Shown: piece after piece, positions 8,610 to 17,133 of the stretch
How positions within the stretch are numbered: position 1 is the first letter of the stretch
Layout: the number at the start of each line of letters is the position of its first letter
Assembly (NCBI GenBank): GCA_009838525.1
Contig: VXRJ01000010.1
Coordinates: 222,520-286,519, forward strand
Direction: 5' to 3'
DNA: 64,000 nucleotides
Source: Acidobacteriota bacterium
GTDB taxonomy: Bacteria > Acidobacteriota > Vicinamibacteria > Vicinamibacterales > UBA8438
Notes under the pieces: generated by a model
The model's input: the letters and a program-made list of their open reading frames with translations, nothing else
The model's database searches: none
Told to the model about the DNA's origin: nothing
Translations under genes and position numbers: made by a program

Positions 8610-9206
8610 CTACAACAGGTATAGCACCGGGAACAGGAAAATCCATACCAGGTCGACGAAGTGCCAGTAGAGCCCGGCCGCCTCGATCCGGTTGACGAAC
8701 TGCGTCTTGTTCGTCTCCCACATCCTCGAGCCGGGGAACAGGAAGTATGTGTTGACGATCACGCCCCCGATGATGTGCAGCGCGTGCAGGCCGGTCATCG
8801 TGAAGTAGATGGCGAGATAGGTGTTCGTCCAGGGGAAGTTGCCGATCTCGAACTCGTGGTTGTACTCGTAGGCCTTGACGCACATGAACAGGAGCGCCAG
8901 CCCGACCGTCGCGCCCATGTACTTCTTGAAGCCGCTCAGGTCGTCCATCTTGAGCGACGCGTAGGCCATGACCATCGTGACGCTCGAACCGATCAGCACC
9001 GCCGTGTTGAACGTGCCGACGGGGACGTTCAGGACGTCCACGCCGAACGGCCACGTGCCTTCCGGCGCCATGAGCCGCAACAGGACGTAGGAAGAGAAGA
9101 GGGCGCCGAAGAGCATTACCTCCGACGCGAGAAAGAGCCAGATGCCGAGCTTGACGTTCGTCAGCCCGGTATCCGGCCGTTCATCAACGATGTACGGAAT
9201 ATCCAT
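8610..9206 (-). CDS. coxC: Cytochrome c oxidase subunit III
   Basis: This 198-residue protein has five membrane helices, the short form of subunit III. LGIWLFLASEVMLFGALF and TMTGLHALHIIGG are signature stretches, and the end HFVDLVWIFLFPVLYLL is typical. It belongs to the heme-copper oxidase core and helps proton uptake stability. It follows coxA by 47 bp. Confidence 0.93.
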   Translation of the reverse strand: MDIPYIVDERPDTGLTNVKLGIWLFLASEVMLFGALFSSYVLLRLMAPEGTWPFGVDVLNVPVGTFNTAVLIGSSVTMVMAYASLKMDDLSGFKKYMGATVGLALLFMCVKAYEYNHEFEIGNFPWTNTYLAIYFTMTGLHALHIIGGVIVNTYFLFPGSRMWETNKTQFVNRIEAAGLYWHFVDLVWIFLFPVLYLL

Positions 9207-9253
9207 GTGTCGACGCTATGCCCTGTCGTTCGTTCGTCCGGTTGTCTCTCGCG

Positions 9254-11095
9254 TCAGGCGCCCGCCGGCTCGGGCTCGGTCGCGGGGCTTCCCGAGCCGG
9301 ACGGATCCGGATCGCCCTGCATGATGAAATCGCGCGCCGCGCCCGGGACGCTGTACTCGTAGGGGCCGCGGTACGCCTTCGGCGGGGTGGCGAAGTTGCC
9401 GTGGGGCGGCGGCGACGGCGCCTCCCACTCGAGCGTGGTCGCCTGCCACGGGTTGTCGCCTACCTTCTCTCCGCGCTTGATGCTGTTGAAAAAGTTGTAG
9501 ATGAACGGGAGCTGGGCCAGGCCGAGCGCCCACGCGCCCACGCTGATCACTTCGTTCCAGATCAGAACTTCGGCGTTCATGATGTATTGCTCGCCGCCGT
9601 CGTACATCCGCCGGTTCATGCCGGCGAGTCCCTGGATGAACATCGGCAGGAAGACGACGTTGATGGAGACGAACGATCCCCAGAAGTGGACGCGGCCCAG
9701 GAAGTCGTTCATCTTGCGGCCGGTCGCCTTCGGGAACCAGTAGTAGATGCCGCCGAAGAGCGCCAACAGGGTGCCGGGCGCCACGACGTAGTGGAAGTGG
9801 CCGATGACGTAATAGGTGTCGTGCAGGTGGATGTCCGGCGCCGCCAGGCCGAGGGGCAGCCCGGTCAGCCCGCCGATACCGAACATCGGCAGGAAGGCGA
9901 GCGCGAACAGCATCGGCACCGTGAACCGGATCGACCCGCCGTAGAGCGAGATGAACAACGACGACAGAATGACGACGGACGGGATCGAGATGATCATCGT
10001 CGTCGTCTGGAAGAACGAGCTCATCGTCGTGCCCATGCCGGTCAGGAACATGTGGTGCGCCCAGACGATGAACGACATGAAGCCAAGGAAGACGGCCGAG
10101 TAGACCAGCACGCGGTAGCCCCAGAGCGGCTTGCGCGTGTTGTTGGCGACGATGTCGGCGACGATGCCGAGGGCCGGGAGGATCAGGACGTACACCTCCG
10201 GGTGCGCGAGGAACCAGAAGAGGTGCTGCCAGAGCAGCACGCTGCCGCCCCCGGCGACCTCCACCGGCGCGTCGGCGTAGACCAGGCCGCTCGGCATGAA
10301 GAAGCTGGTGCCGGCCACGCGGTCCATCAACTGCAGCACGCCGGCCGCTTCGAGCGGAGGGAAAGCGAGCAGGAGCAGGACCGCCGTCACGAGCTGCGCC
10401 CAGACGAAGTACGGCAGGCGCATGAACGTCAGCCCCGGCGCGCGCAACTGGATCGTGGTGACGATGAAGTTCACCGAGCCGAGCAGCGACGACGTGATGA
10501 GGAAGATCATCCCGACCAGCCACAGCGTTTGTCCCGTCGTGGCGAGCACCGACAGGGGCGCGTAGGAGGTCCAGCCGGAGTTAGCGGCCCCGCCCGGCAC
10601 GAAGAAGCTGGCGAACATGACGACGCCGCCGAGGAAGAACGACCAGTAGCTCGCCATGTTGAGCTTCGGGAAGGCCATGTCGGGCGCCCCGATCTGGAGC
10701 GGTAGGACGAAGTTGCCGAAGCCGCCGACGGCGAGCGGGACGACGCCGAGGAACACCATGATGGTGCCGTGCATGGCCCCCAACTGGTTGTAGAACTCCG
10801 GCAGCATGATCCCGCCCGGCGCGCGCTCGTCGCCCAGCCACGCGCCGATCAGCGGAATCGGCTCGCCCGGGTAGGCGATCTGCCACCGCATCACCATCAT
10901 CAGGGTGAAGCCGAACAGCAGAAAGAGCAGGCCGGTGACGGCGTACTGGATGCCGATCACCTTGTGGTCGACCGAGAAGACGTAGGTCTGCCAGAAGCCG
11001 AGCTCGTGATGCCCGTGCTCGTCGTGCCCGTGGGCAGCCTCGTGTTCCTCGCCCTCGCCGTGGGCGGTTTCCTTCGTCGTCGTCACGTCAGCCAA
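9254..11095 (-). CDS. coxA: Cytochrome c oxidase subunit I
   Basis: This is a 613-residue catalytic subunit with twelve or more membrane helices. Heme and CuB ligands are present: AHPEVYVLILP (His with the cross-linked Tyr of A-type oxidases), the His pair in VWAHHMFLTGM, and the heme ligands in VIGHFHYVVAPG. GWTSYAPL is also conserved. It reduces O2 to water and pumps protons. The His/Glu-rich N-terminus (EGEEHEAAHGHDEHGHHE) could bind metal. The start is decided by the Shine-Dalgarno AAAGGAG placed 8 nt before TTG at 11095; the longer frame from another TTG at 11113 would include the Shine-Dalgarno itself. It is the first gene of the operon. Confidence 0.92.
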   Translation of the reverse strand: MADVTTTKETAHGEGEEHEAAHGHDEHGHHELGFWQTYVFSVDHKVIGIQYAVTGLLFLLFGFTLMMVMRWQIAYPGEPIPLIGAWLGDERAPGGIMLPEFYNQLGAMHGTIMVFLGVVPLAVGGFGNFVLPLQIGAPDMAFPKLNMASYWSFFLGGVVMFASFFVPGGAANSGWTSYAPLSVLATTGQTLWLVGMIFLITSSLLGSVNFIVTTIQLRAPGLTFMRLPYFVWAQLVTAVLLLLAFPPLEAAGVLQLMDRVAGTSFFMPSGLVYADAPVEVAGGGSVLLWQHLFWFLAHPEVYVLILPALGIVADIVANNTRKPLWGYRVLVYSAVFLGFMSFIVWAHHMFLTGMGTTMSSFFQTTTMIISIPSVVILSSLFISLYGGSIRFTVPMLFALAFLPMFGIGGLTGLPLGLAAPDIHLHDTYYVIGHFHYVVAPGTLLALFGGIYYWFPKATGRKMNDFLGRVHFWGSFVSINVVFLPMFIQGLAGMNRRMYDGGEQYIMNAEVLIWNEVISVGAWALGLAQLPFIYNFFNSIKRGEKVGDNPWQATTLEWEAPSPPPHGNFATPPKAYRGPYEYSVPGAARDFIMQGDPDPSGSGSPATEPEPAGA

Positions 11096-11371
11096 CGTCG
11101 TGACTCCTTTCAAGCACTGTCACGCTGGTTCCGGCCGCTTCAGTCCGCTGGAAATCGTACGAAGCCGATCGCTTCGGATCCAAGACCTGAGGGGCCATCC
11201 CGTATCCGCGGGCCGCACGAATCCACACGACCCGCGCGGATCTTATCCGGCCCCGCCCGATCGACGCAACCACTCTGCGGGGCGCTCGGACGGCGCGTGT
11301 CGCCGGCCTGCTACACTCCCGGATCGCATCGTCGAAATCGGGCGCCGCGCGCCCCGAGGGAGGCTACCACC

Positions 11372-13453
11372 ATGAGCATACCGCCCCACCGATTCCCGGC
11401 CGCGACCGCCGCGGTCGCGACCGCGCTCATCACGCTGACGGCCGGCATGTTCGGGCAGACTCCCGAGCCGGGGAGCGGCTACTCCGCCGCCGACTGGCCG
11501 CTCGCCGGTGGCAACTGGTCCAGCTCGCGCTACACGACGCTGGACCAGATCACGCCCGGCACGATTGACCGGCTGGGCGGCGCCTGGGTAGCGGATCTGC
11601 CGGGGGGCGTGTCGACCCGGGCGACGCCGGTTGTCCAGGATGGCGTGATGTACCTGCCCGGAGGCGCCAACGTTTTCGCCCTCGACGCCCGGTCGGGCGA
11701 GCTGATCTGGCGCTGGCAGCAGGACGATGCGGCGCTGCAGCGGGTGCCGTCGTGGCAGGGCGTCGGGCTGGGCGACGGCAAGGTGTTCGTCGGCCTGCGG
11801 AGCGCGGAAGTGGCCGCGCTCGATCAGGAAACGGGTGAGCTGATCTGGGCGACCCCGGTGGGGAGCCAGCCGCAGGCGGAGGGCGAGACGGTCACGACGG
11901 CGCCGATGTACGCGCGCGGCAAGGTGTTCGTCGGCCTCGCGAACGGCGACAGCGGGGGGCAGGGGCGGATCCACGCCCTCGACGCGCGCACGGGCGAAGT
12001 CCTCTGGACCTTCTTCGTGGTGCCGCGGCCCGGCGAGTTCGGTCACGACACCTGGCCGCAGGATTCCGACATCTGGCAGGTAGGGGGCGGCGGCGTCTGG
12101 CTCGTCGGAACCGTCGACCCCGAGCTCGGCATGGTCTACTTCTCAACCGGCAACCCGGTCCCGATGTACGGAGGTGAGCTCCGGGCCGGCGACAACCTGT
12201 TCACGGCGGCGGTCCTCGCCCTCGACATGGAAACGGGTGAGCGGCGGTGGCACTACCAGGTGGTGCGCCACGACATCTGGGATTCCGACATCGCGACGCC
12301 GGTTCTCCTGTACGACACCGAGATCGATGGCCAGCCGGTGCCGGCGCTCGCCGCGATTCGCGCCGACGGCTACCTCTTCCTCTTCAACCGCGAGACCGGC
12401 GAGCCGATCGTCGAGCTGGAGGACCGCCCGGTGCCGCAGGACGACGCGCTCCTGACCGCGCCGACGCAGCCCTTCCCGGTCGGCGTCGAGAGCATCCTGC
12501 CGGAGTGCTCGTTCTGGCGCGACCGCGTGCCGCCGCCGTTCACGCTCAACTGCAGCCCCTACACGCCGCCGGGAATCGACCAGCAGGCGGTCGTCGCGCC
12601 GAGCGTGCCGATCCCGATGGTGCGCGTCACGCCGATGGCCTTCTCTCCGGATACCGGCTACATCTACGCGCAGGGCCGCGGCCATGTCGGCCGTGCGTTC
12701 CGTTTCGAGGATCCCTGGATCTCGGACAATCGCTCGAGCGGCTACCTGCGGCTGACGCTGCCGGAGTCGGTCGGCATCCTGGCCGCGGTCGACGGCCGGA
12801 CCGGCCGCATCGTCTGGAAGAACGAGTTCCGCGGCGCTCGCCTGGCGACGAGCGGTCCGCTGCTGACGGCGACCGGACTGATGTTCTGGGCGGCGGCGGA
12901 CGGGTTTATCGAGGCCTACGACGCGCGGACCGGAGAGCGGGTCTGGGGCTTCCAGGCGGGCGCGCCGCGGACGCGGCAGCGTCCCGGTCCGGCGATCTCA
13001 TACGAGGTGGACGGCCGGCAGTACATCGCCGCGCCGTTCGAGCGCGCGCTCTGGGCGTTCGCCCTCGACGGCGACGTCCCGGCGCGCGGGCCGGCGGTTC
13101 CCGGCGAGATCGACGATCTGGTCCGCTGGATCGGCCCCCCGCCGCGCGAGACGGATCTGGTGGAGACCGGCACGCTCGTCGAGAACCCGTCCTGGTCGTA
13201 CGGCGGCCGCCGCAACGCGCTGAACGAGCATGCGTTCAATCCGGTGCGCGCCCGCGTCTCGGTCGGAGGGCGGATACGGTTCCTGAACAACGGCCAGCTG
13301 TCGCAAACGGTGACGGCGCGTGACGGAAGCTGGAGCACCGGCACGCTGGCCCCGGGGATGTCCGTCTACGTCACGTTCGACGAGCCGGGAACGTTCCTCT
13401 ATCACAGCGAGGAATACCCGTGGGCGATCGGCGAGATCACCGTCGATCCCTGA
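11372..13453 (+). CDS. PQQ-type quinoprotein dehydrogenase with degenerate C-terminal cupredoxin domain (copy 1)
   Basis: This 693-residue exported protein has a signal peptide ending near MFGQ and a WPLAGGNWSSSRY opening. Multiple propeller W-motifs of the AxDxxTGExxW type follow. The central active-site region contains STGNPVPM, GDNLF and RHDIWDSDI, matching the Asn and Asp positions of alcohol dehydrogenase quinoproteins. No vicinal Cys-Cys and no heme motif are present. The last ~90 residues are plastocyanin-like, but all four type-1 copper ligand positions are changed: Q645, S679, Y682 and A685 where copy 2 has His, Cys, His and Met. ATG 11372 follows GAGGGAGG. It is divergent from coxA across 276 bp. 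The substrate is unknown. Confidence 0.85.
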   Translation: MSIPPHRFPAATAAVATALITLTAGMFGQTPEPGSGYSAADWPLAGGNWSSSRYTTLDQITPGTIDRLGGAWVADLPGGVSTRATPVVQDGVMYLPGGANVFALDARSGELIWRWQQDDAALQRVPSWQGVGLGDGKVFVGLRSAEVAALDQETGELIWATPVGSQPQAEGETVTTAPMYARGKVFVGLANGDSGGQGRIHALDARTGEVLWTFFVVPRPGEFGHDTWPQDSDIWQVGGGGVWLVGTVDPELGMVYFSTGNPVPMYGGELRAGDNLFTAAVLALDMETGERRWHYQVVRHDIWDSDIATPVLLYDTEIDGQPVPALAAIRADGYLFLFNRETGEPIVELEDRPVPQDDALLTAPTQPFPVGVESILPECSFWRDRVPPPFTLNCSPYTPPGIDQQAVVAPSVPIPMVRVTPMAFSPDTGYIYAQGRGHVGRAFRFEDPWISDNRSSGYLRLTLPESVGILAAVDGRTGRIVWKNEFRGARLATSGPLLTATGLMFWAAADGFIEAYDARTGERVWGFQAGAPRTRQRPGPAISYEVDGRQYIAAPFERALWAFALDGDVPARGPAVPGEIDDLVRWIGPPPRETDLVETGTLVENPSWSYGGRRNALNEHAFNPVRARVSVGGRIRFLNNGQLSQTVTARDGSWSTGTLAPGMSVYVTFDEPGTFLYHSEEYPWAIGEITVDP

Positions 13454-13510
13454 CGCCCGCCGCCTCGACGTGCGGACCGGCAGGCGTCAGCCAGGACGCT
13501 TGACGCCACA

Positions 13511-13530
13511 GCGCGCCCGGCTGGGCGCGC
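13511..13530. terminator. GC-rich hairpin between convergent genes
   Basis: A perfect 8-bp stem, GCGCGCCC with GGGCGCGC, closes a GGCT loop in the 81-bp gap between two convergent genes. There is no T-run, so it would be a weak or factor-assisted bidirectional terminator. Confidence 0.45.
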
Positions 13531-13534
13531 GGGG

Positions 13535-14536
13535 TCAGGGACGCAGCTCGCGTCCGTCGCGCTCGAACTGCCGCGCGCCGGCGAGAATGCCATACAGGCC
13601 GATGTTGCCCTCGTGGCACGCATACTCGAAGATCTCGCCCTCCATGCGCCGGAACGGCATCATGACGGTATAGGGCGCCGTGTACCGTGATGGGTCGGTC
13701 ACGGTGTACTCATAGGCGACGGTATCGGGATCGAGACGGGTCAGCCGTTCGATCAGATGCACGCTCGGGCTGATCCGGCCATTGCCCCAATCGCCGAACT
13801 GCGTGGTCTCGATGACCAGCGTCTCTCCCTCCCAACGGCCGCGCGAAACGCCCGTCAACTGCTCGAACCGCGGCTTCTCCGTATCGTCGAGCGGGATGAT
13901 CCGAGCCAGCCGCGCCTGCTCGGTGAGAATCACGACATGGTCGGCGGTCTGGAAGATCATCAGGTTGTTGTTGTACGCGCCGGACCGGATGGGCGGCCCC
14001 GACTTGCCGAACGCGATGCACCGGTCTCCGAGGCTTCGATTCTCGTAGGAGTCGTACATGTGCTCGCGGCGGTGGGCGGCCCGCTCCCGGTCCGCCTGCC
14101 GGGCGGCCTCGGTCAGCGGGGGATACCGCCCGTTCGGCGGATCGATAATGAGCGACGTCCGCTTGTCCGAGGTCAGCTCGACGCCCCGCTCGTACCAGAA
14201 CTCGTTATAGGAGAGCACGCCGCCGTCGGCCCGCGGCTGGTAGCCCGCGCTCGGCTGGCCCGTCTCCGGGTCGAAGAGATCGCGGTTCTGGCGCGTCCGC
14301 TCCGATGCCTCGAAGACCGCCGCAGCCTCCGCGTCCAGCGTCTCCCGGCCCTCGAACTGCTCCGGTCGCTGCATTGGCGTTAGGGTCCGGAACGTGAATG
14401 TGCCGGAAATATCGGGATGCCCGTCGGGCGTCCGCATCGGCATGCCGTCCCCGCGCGGCTGGGCCGTGGCCGGCGAGGCAGCGGACGTGAACAGAACCGC
14501 CAGACCGACGAACGCCGCGAAGCAGGTCTTGCGCAT
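13535..14536 (-). CDS. Secreted ACHEGN-family protein (paralogue 1 of 4), function unknown
   Basis: This 333-residue protein has a signal peptide ending at ATAQ. Features shared with three other genes in the window are: a PDISGTFTFRTLTPMQRP opening, YNEFWYERG, KRTSLIIDPPNGR, DRC plus AYNNN, the SRGRWEGETLVIET strand, VAYEYTVTDPSRY, and the C-terminal FEYACHEGNIGL. No catalytic family is recognised. The conserved Cys-His-Glu in ACHEG is a candidate functional site. ATG 14536 is preceded by GGGAGA. It lies downstream of the ADOP permease on the same strand, 46 bp away. Confidence 0.8.
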   Translation of the reverse strand: MRKTCFAAFVGLAVLFTSAASPATAQPRGDGMPMRTPDGHPDISGTFTFRTLTPMQRPEQFEGRETLDAEAAAVFEASERTRQNRDLFDPETGQPSAGYQPRADGGVLSYNEFWYERGVELTSDKRTSLIIDPPNGRYPPLTEAARQADRERAAHRREHMYDSYENRSLGDRCIAFGKSGPPIRSGAYNNNLMIFQTADHVVILTEQARLARIIPLDDTEKPRFEQLTGVSRGRWEGETLVIETTQFGDWGNGRISPSVHLIERLTRLDPDTVAYEYTVTDPSRYTAPYTVMMPFRRMEGEIFEYACHEGNIGLYGILAGARQFERDGRELRP

Positions 14537-14582
14537 CGGCTTCTCCCTTCGAGAGGTACCTACAATACCAGCCTGGGCCGGC

Positions 14583-16967
14583 TCATTCCGTTCGCAATGC
14601 CGCGGCGGTGTCGAGGCGGGCCGCGCGGCGCGCGGGCAGGTCGCAGGCGAGACCACCCGCCACGAACAGCCCGATCATGCTGGCGCCCACCGTCATGAAG
14701 TCGTGCGGCGCGATGCCGTACAGCTGGCTCCCGAGCAACCCCATCAGCGGAACGCCGGCACCCAGGCCGACCAGCGTCCCCGCCGCCACCACCCGCAATC
14801 CCTGGGACAGCACCAACCACCGCACGGACTCCTCGCGAGCCCCGAGCGCTCTCCGGATCGCCAACTCGCGCGTTCGCTGCCTCACCGCCAGCATCAGGAC
14901 GCCGTAGAGTCCGCCCATCACCAGCACGAGCGTGATCAGCGCCAGGACGCCGGCGAGCAGTGCCGGTGTCCGCCAGCGGCTCAGCGCCTCGTCCACCCGA
15001 TCGCGGAGGGTGCCGGTGTCGCTCACGGGCACGCCGGGATCGACGGAGGCAACGGCCTGCCGCAGATGCCGCACCACGGAATCCGCATCGGCCGGCGACC
15101 GGACATGAATGAAGACCGGCGACATGAACCGCTGTTCCAACGGCAGGTACGCAAGGGGCTGCGTCGATTCCGCCAACGTGCGATAACGCATGTCGTCGAC
15201 CACACCGACCACGGTCCGGTCCCCACCGCTACGCGGGAAGGCCAGGGTCCGTCCGACCGCCGAGCTACCCGGCCACAGCCGCGACGCCAGGGTGCGGTTC
15301 ACCATGGCGACGGGCGGAGCGTCGGGTTGGTCAGCATCGTTGAACTCCCGACCCTCGAGAACGGGCACCCCCAGCGTCCGGAAAAACCCCGCGGAGACTA
15401 TGTTCCCCGGCACGTCCATCGAGGTTCCCGGAACCTCCACGGAGACGCTCAGGAAGAAAACGCTGAGCGGGGTATGCCACGCGAGCGCAGCCGAGGTAAC
15501 GACTCCGCCACGCTCGATCGCGTCCAGTAGACGCCTATAGACGTCGAGCCCTTCCGAGCCCGAAGGCCCCGGCGGGTGTATCCGCGCCGTCACCACGTCC
15601 TGCGCGACGAAACCGTGCGGGATCGACGCCACGCCGTGGGCGCTGCGCAGCAGGAGTCCCGCCGCCACAATCAGGACTGCGGACACAGCGACCTGCGCGG
15701 CCACGAGTATTCTCTGGCGTCCACCGCGCCTCGTTGCCTGGGGTCCGTGCGCGCCGATCAGCGCCGGCGGTCGAACCGCCGTCATCAGCAGCAACCCGAG
15801 ACACATCACGGCCCAGCTCGATGCGGCAACCGTCAACAGCCAGAGCACGACCCCGGCGTCCGCTCCCGCTGCCGTACCCAGCGGCGCCAGTTGCGGCAGC
15901 GCCGAGATGACGCCCCCCACCCACCGCAGAGCCAGCAGGCCAGCCAGCGCGCCGCCGCCGACCAGCACCAGCAACTCGATAGCGAGCGGACTGATGAGGT
16001 CCAGACCCGACGCCCCCAGGGCGCGCCGCACGGCCAACTCATGCGCCTGCTCGGCGTCGCGCGTCAACAGGAGCAGGACTAGGTTGCTGCAGGCCCCGAA
16101 GAGAAACACGCTCGTGAGCAGCATCAGGACGGTCAGCAACCGGCTGGCGGCCCGGTGATACTCGGGACCGAGCCGGACATGATTGACGGGCCGAACGACA
16201 AACCGCCAGTCCTCGGTCCGGGCGGCGGCCACATCGGCCGGTAGCCGATCCCTGGCCAGGGCCGCCAGAATCGCGACATCGCGCTGTGAGGTAGATGTTC
16301 CCAGCCTCCCAACCGTGGACAGCCAGCGCGCCGGCGGGCTGAGCAGAAGCTCGGCGCTGCTCGGCAGCAACTGTTGCAACGCCGGCAGCGGAACCCAGAA
16401 ATCCGGTTCGTGGGCGGGCCCGGACAGCGGGTTGGCAGCGACGCCGACCACGGTGAACGCCTGCGGTCCCAGGCGCACGGCGCGCCCGACGATATCCGGA
16501 TCCCGGCCGAACTGCGTCGTCCAGACGCGCCGCGACACGACGGCCACTGCCGCACCACCGCCTGGGCCGTCATCCGTGGGCGCCAGCAGCCTGCCCTGCG
16601 CCGGGCGCCCCCCCAGCACGCTGAAGAAGTTCGCCGACACGAGCGCAACGTTCACGCGAGTCGGGGTGCCGCCGGCGACGAGCGTGAAATCGAACTGACC
16701 GAAAGTCGCCAGGGAAAACGCGGCCGGCTCCACGCCGCGCAACTGCAGGTACTCGGCGTGACTTAGTGGCGAGAAGCTACCGTCGTCGACCTGGATCTGC
16801 ACGGTGAAGAGCCGATCCGAATCGACGAGGTCCGGCGGCCGCCAGAAATGCCGGCTGACCGTCGACAGCACGATGGCGGGAACGCTGAACGCCAGCGCCA
16901 GCGTCAGCACGACCGTCACCGTGAACGTGCGGCGGCGGACCAGGGATCGCAACGCGCGGCGCAACAC
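14583..16967 (-). CDS. MacB/FtsX-type ABC transporter permease, ADOP family
   Basis: This 794-residue permease has an N-terminal membrane helix after RRRTFTVTVVLTLALAFSVP and a periplasmic MacB_PCD domain. Three helices with LAVRRALGAS follow in the middle. A second periplasmic domain and a C-terminal FtsX triple helix with ELAIRRALGARE complete the protein. This duplicated FtsX layout without a paired ATPase gene is the acidobacterial 'ADOP' orphan permease family. ADOP proteins are numerous in Acidobacteriota and their substrates are unknown. No ABC ATPase is next to it. Confidence 0.88.
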   Translation of the reverse strand: MLRRALRSLVRRRTFTVTVVLTLALAFSVPAIVLSTVSRHFWRPPDLVDSDRLFTVQIQVDDGSFSPLSHAEYLQLRGVEPAAFSLATFGQFDFTLVAGGTPTRVNVALVSANFFSVLGGRPAQGRLLAPTDDGPGGGAAVAVVSRRVWTTQFGRDPDIVGRAVRLGPQAFTVVGVAANPLSGPAHEPDFWVPLPALQQLLPSSAELLLSPPARWLSTVGRLGTSTSQRDVAILAALARDRLPADVAAARTEDWRFVVRPVNHVRLGPEYHRAASRLLTVLMLLTSVFLFGACSNLVLLLLTRDAEQAHELAVRRALGASGLDLISPLAIELLVLVGGGALAGLLALRWVGGVISALPQLAPLGTAAGADAGVVLWLLTVAASSWAVMCLGLLLMTAVRPPALIGAHGPQATRRGGRQRILVAAQVAVSAVLIVAAGLLLRSAHGVASIPHGFVAQDVVTARIHPPGPSGSEGLDVYRRLLDAIERGGVVTSAALAWHTPLSVFFLSVSVEVPGTSMDVPGNIVSAGFFRTLGVPVLEGREFNDADQPDAPPVAMVNRTLASRLWPGSSAVGRTLAFPRSGGDRTVVGVVDDMRYRTLAESTQPLAYLPLEQRFMSPVFIHVRSPADADSVVRHLRQAVASVDPGVPVSDTGTLRDRVDEALSRWRTPALLAGVLALITLVLVMGGLYGVLMLAVRQRTRELAIRRALGAREESVRWLVLSQGLRVVAAGTLVGLGAGVPLMGLLGSQLYGIAPHDFMTVGASMIGLFVAGGLACDLPARRAARLDTAAALRTE

Positions 16968-17133
16968 GGCGGGTTCGCCCCTGTCGTTCCCTGTTATCCT
17001 TCCGCACCAGTAGCGTGCACGGAGGCCTCGAGCTCGACTGCTCGCTCGCCCAGGCAGGGTCCACTCTAGCAGTTAGCGGACGATTCGCATCCACGCGCGC
17101 CGCCGAGTTCGGTGCGGACGCCAGGAGGACATC

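Noticed and set aside
11309-11317. Extended -10-like TGCTACACT before quinoprotein copy 1
   Set aside because: No -35 partner at a suitable distance; single-box evidence is insufficient.
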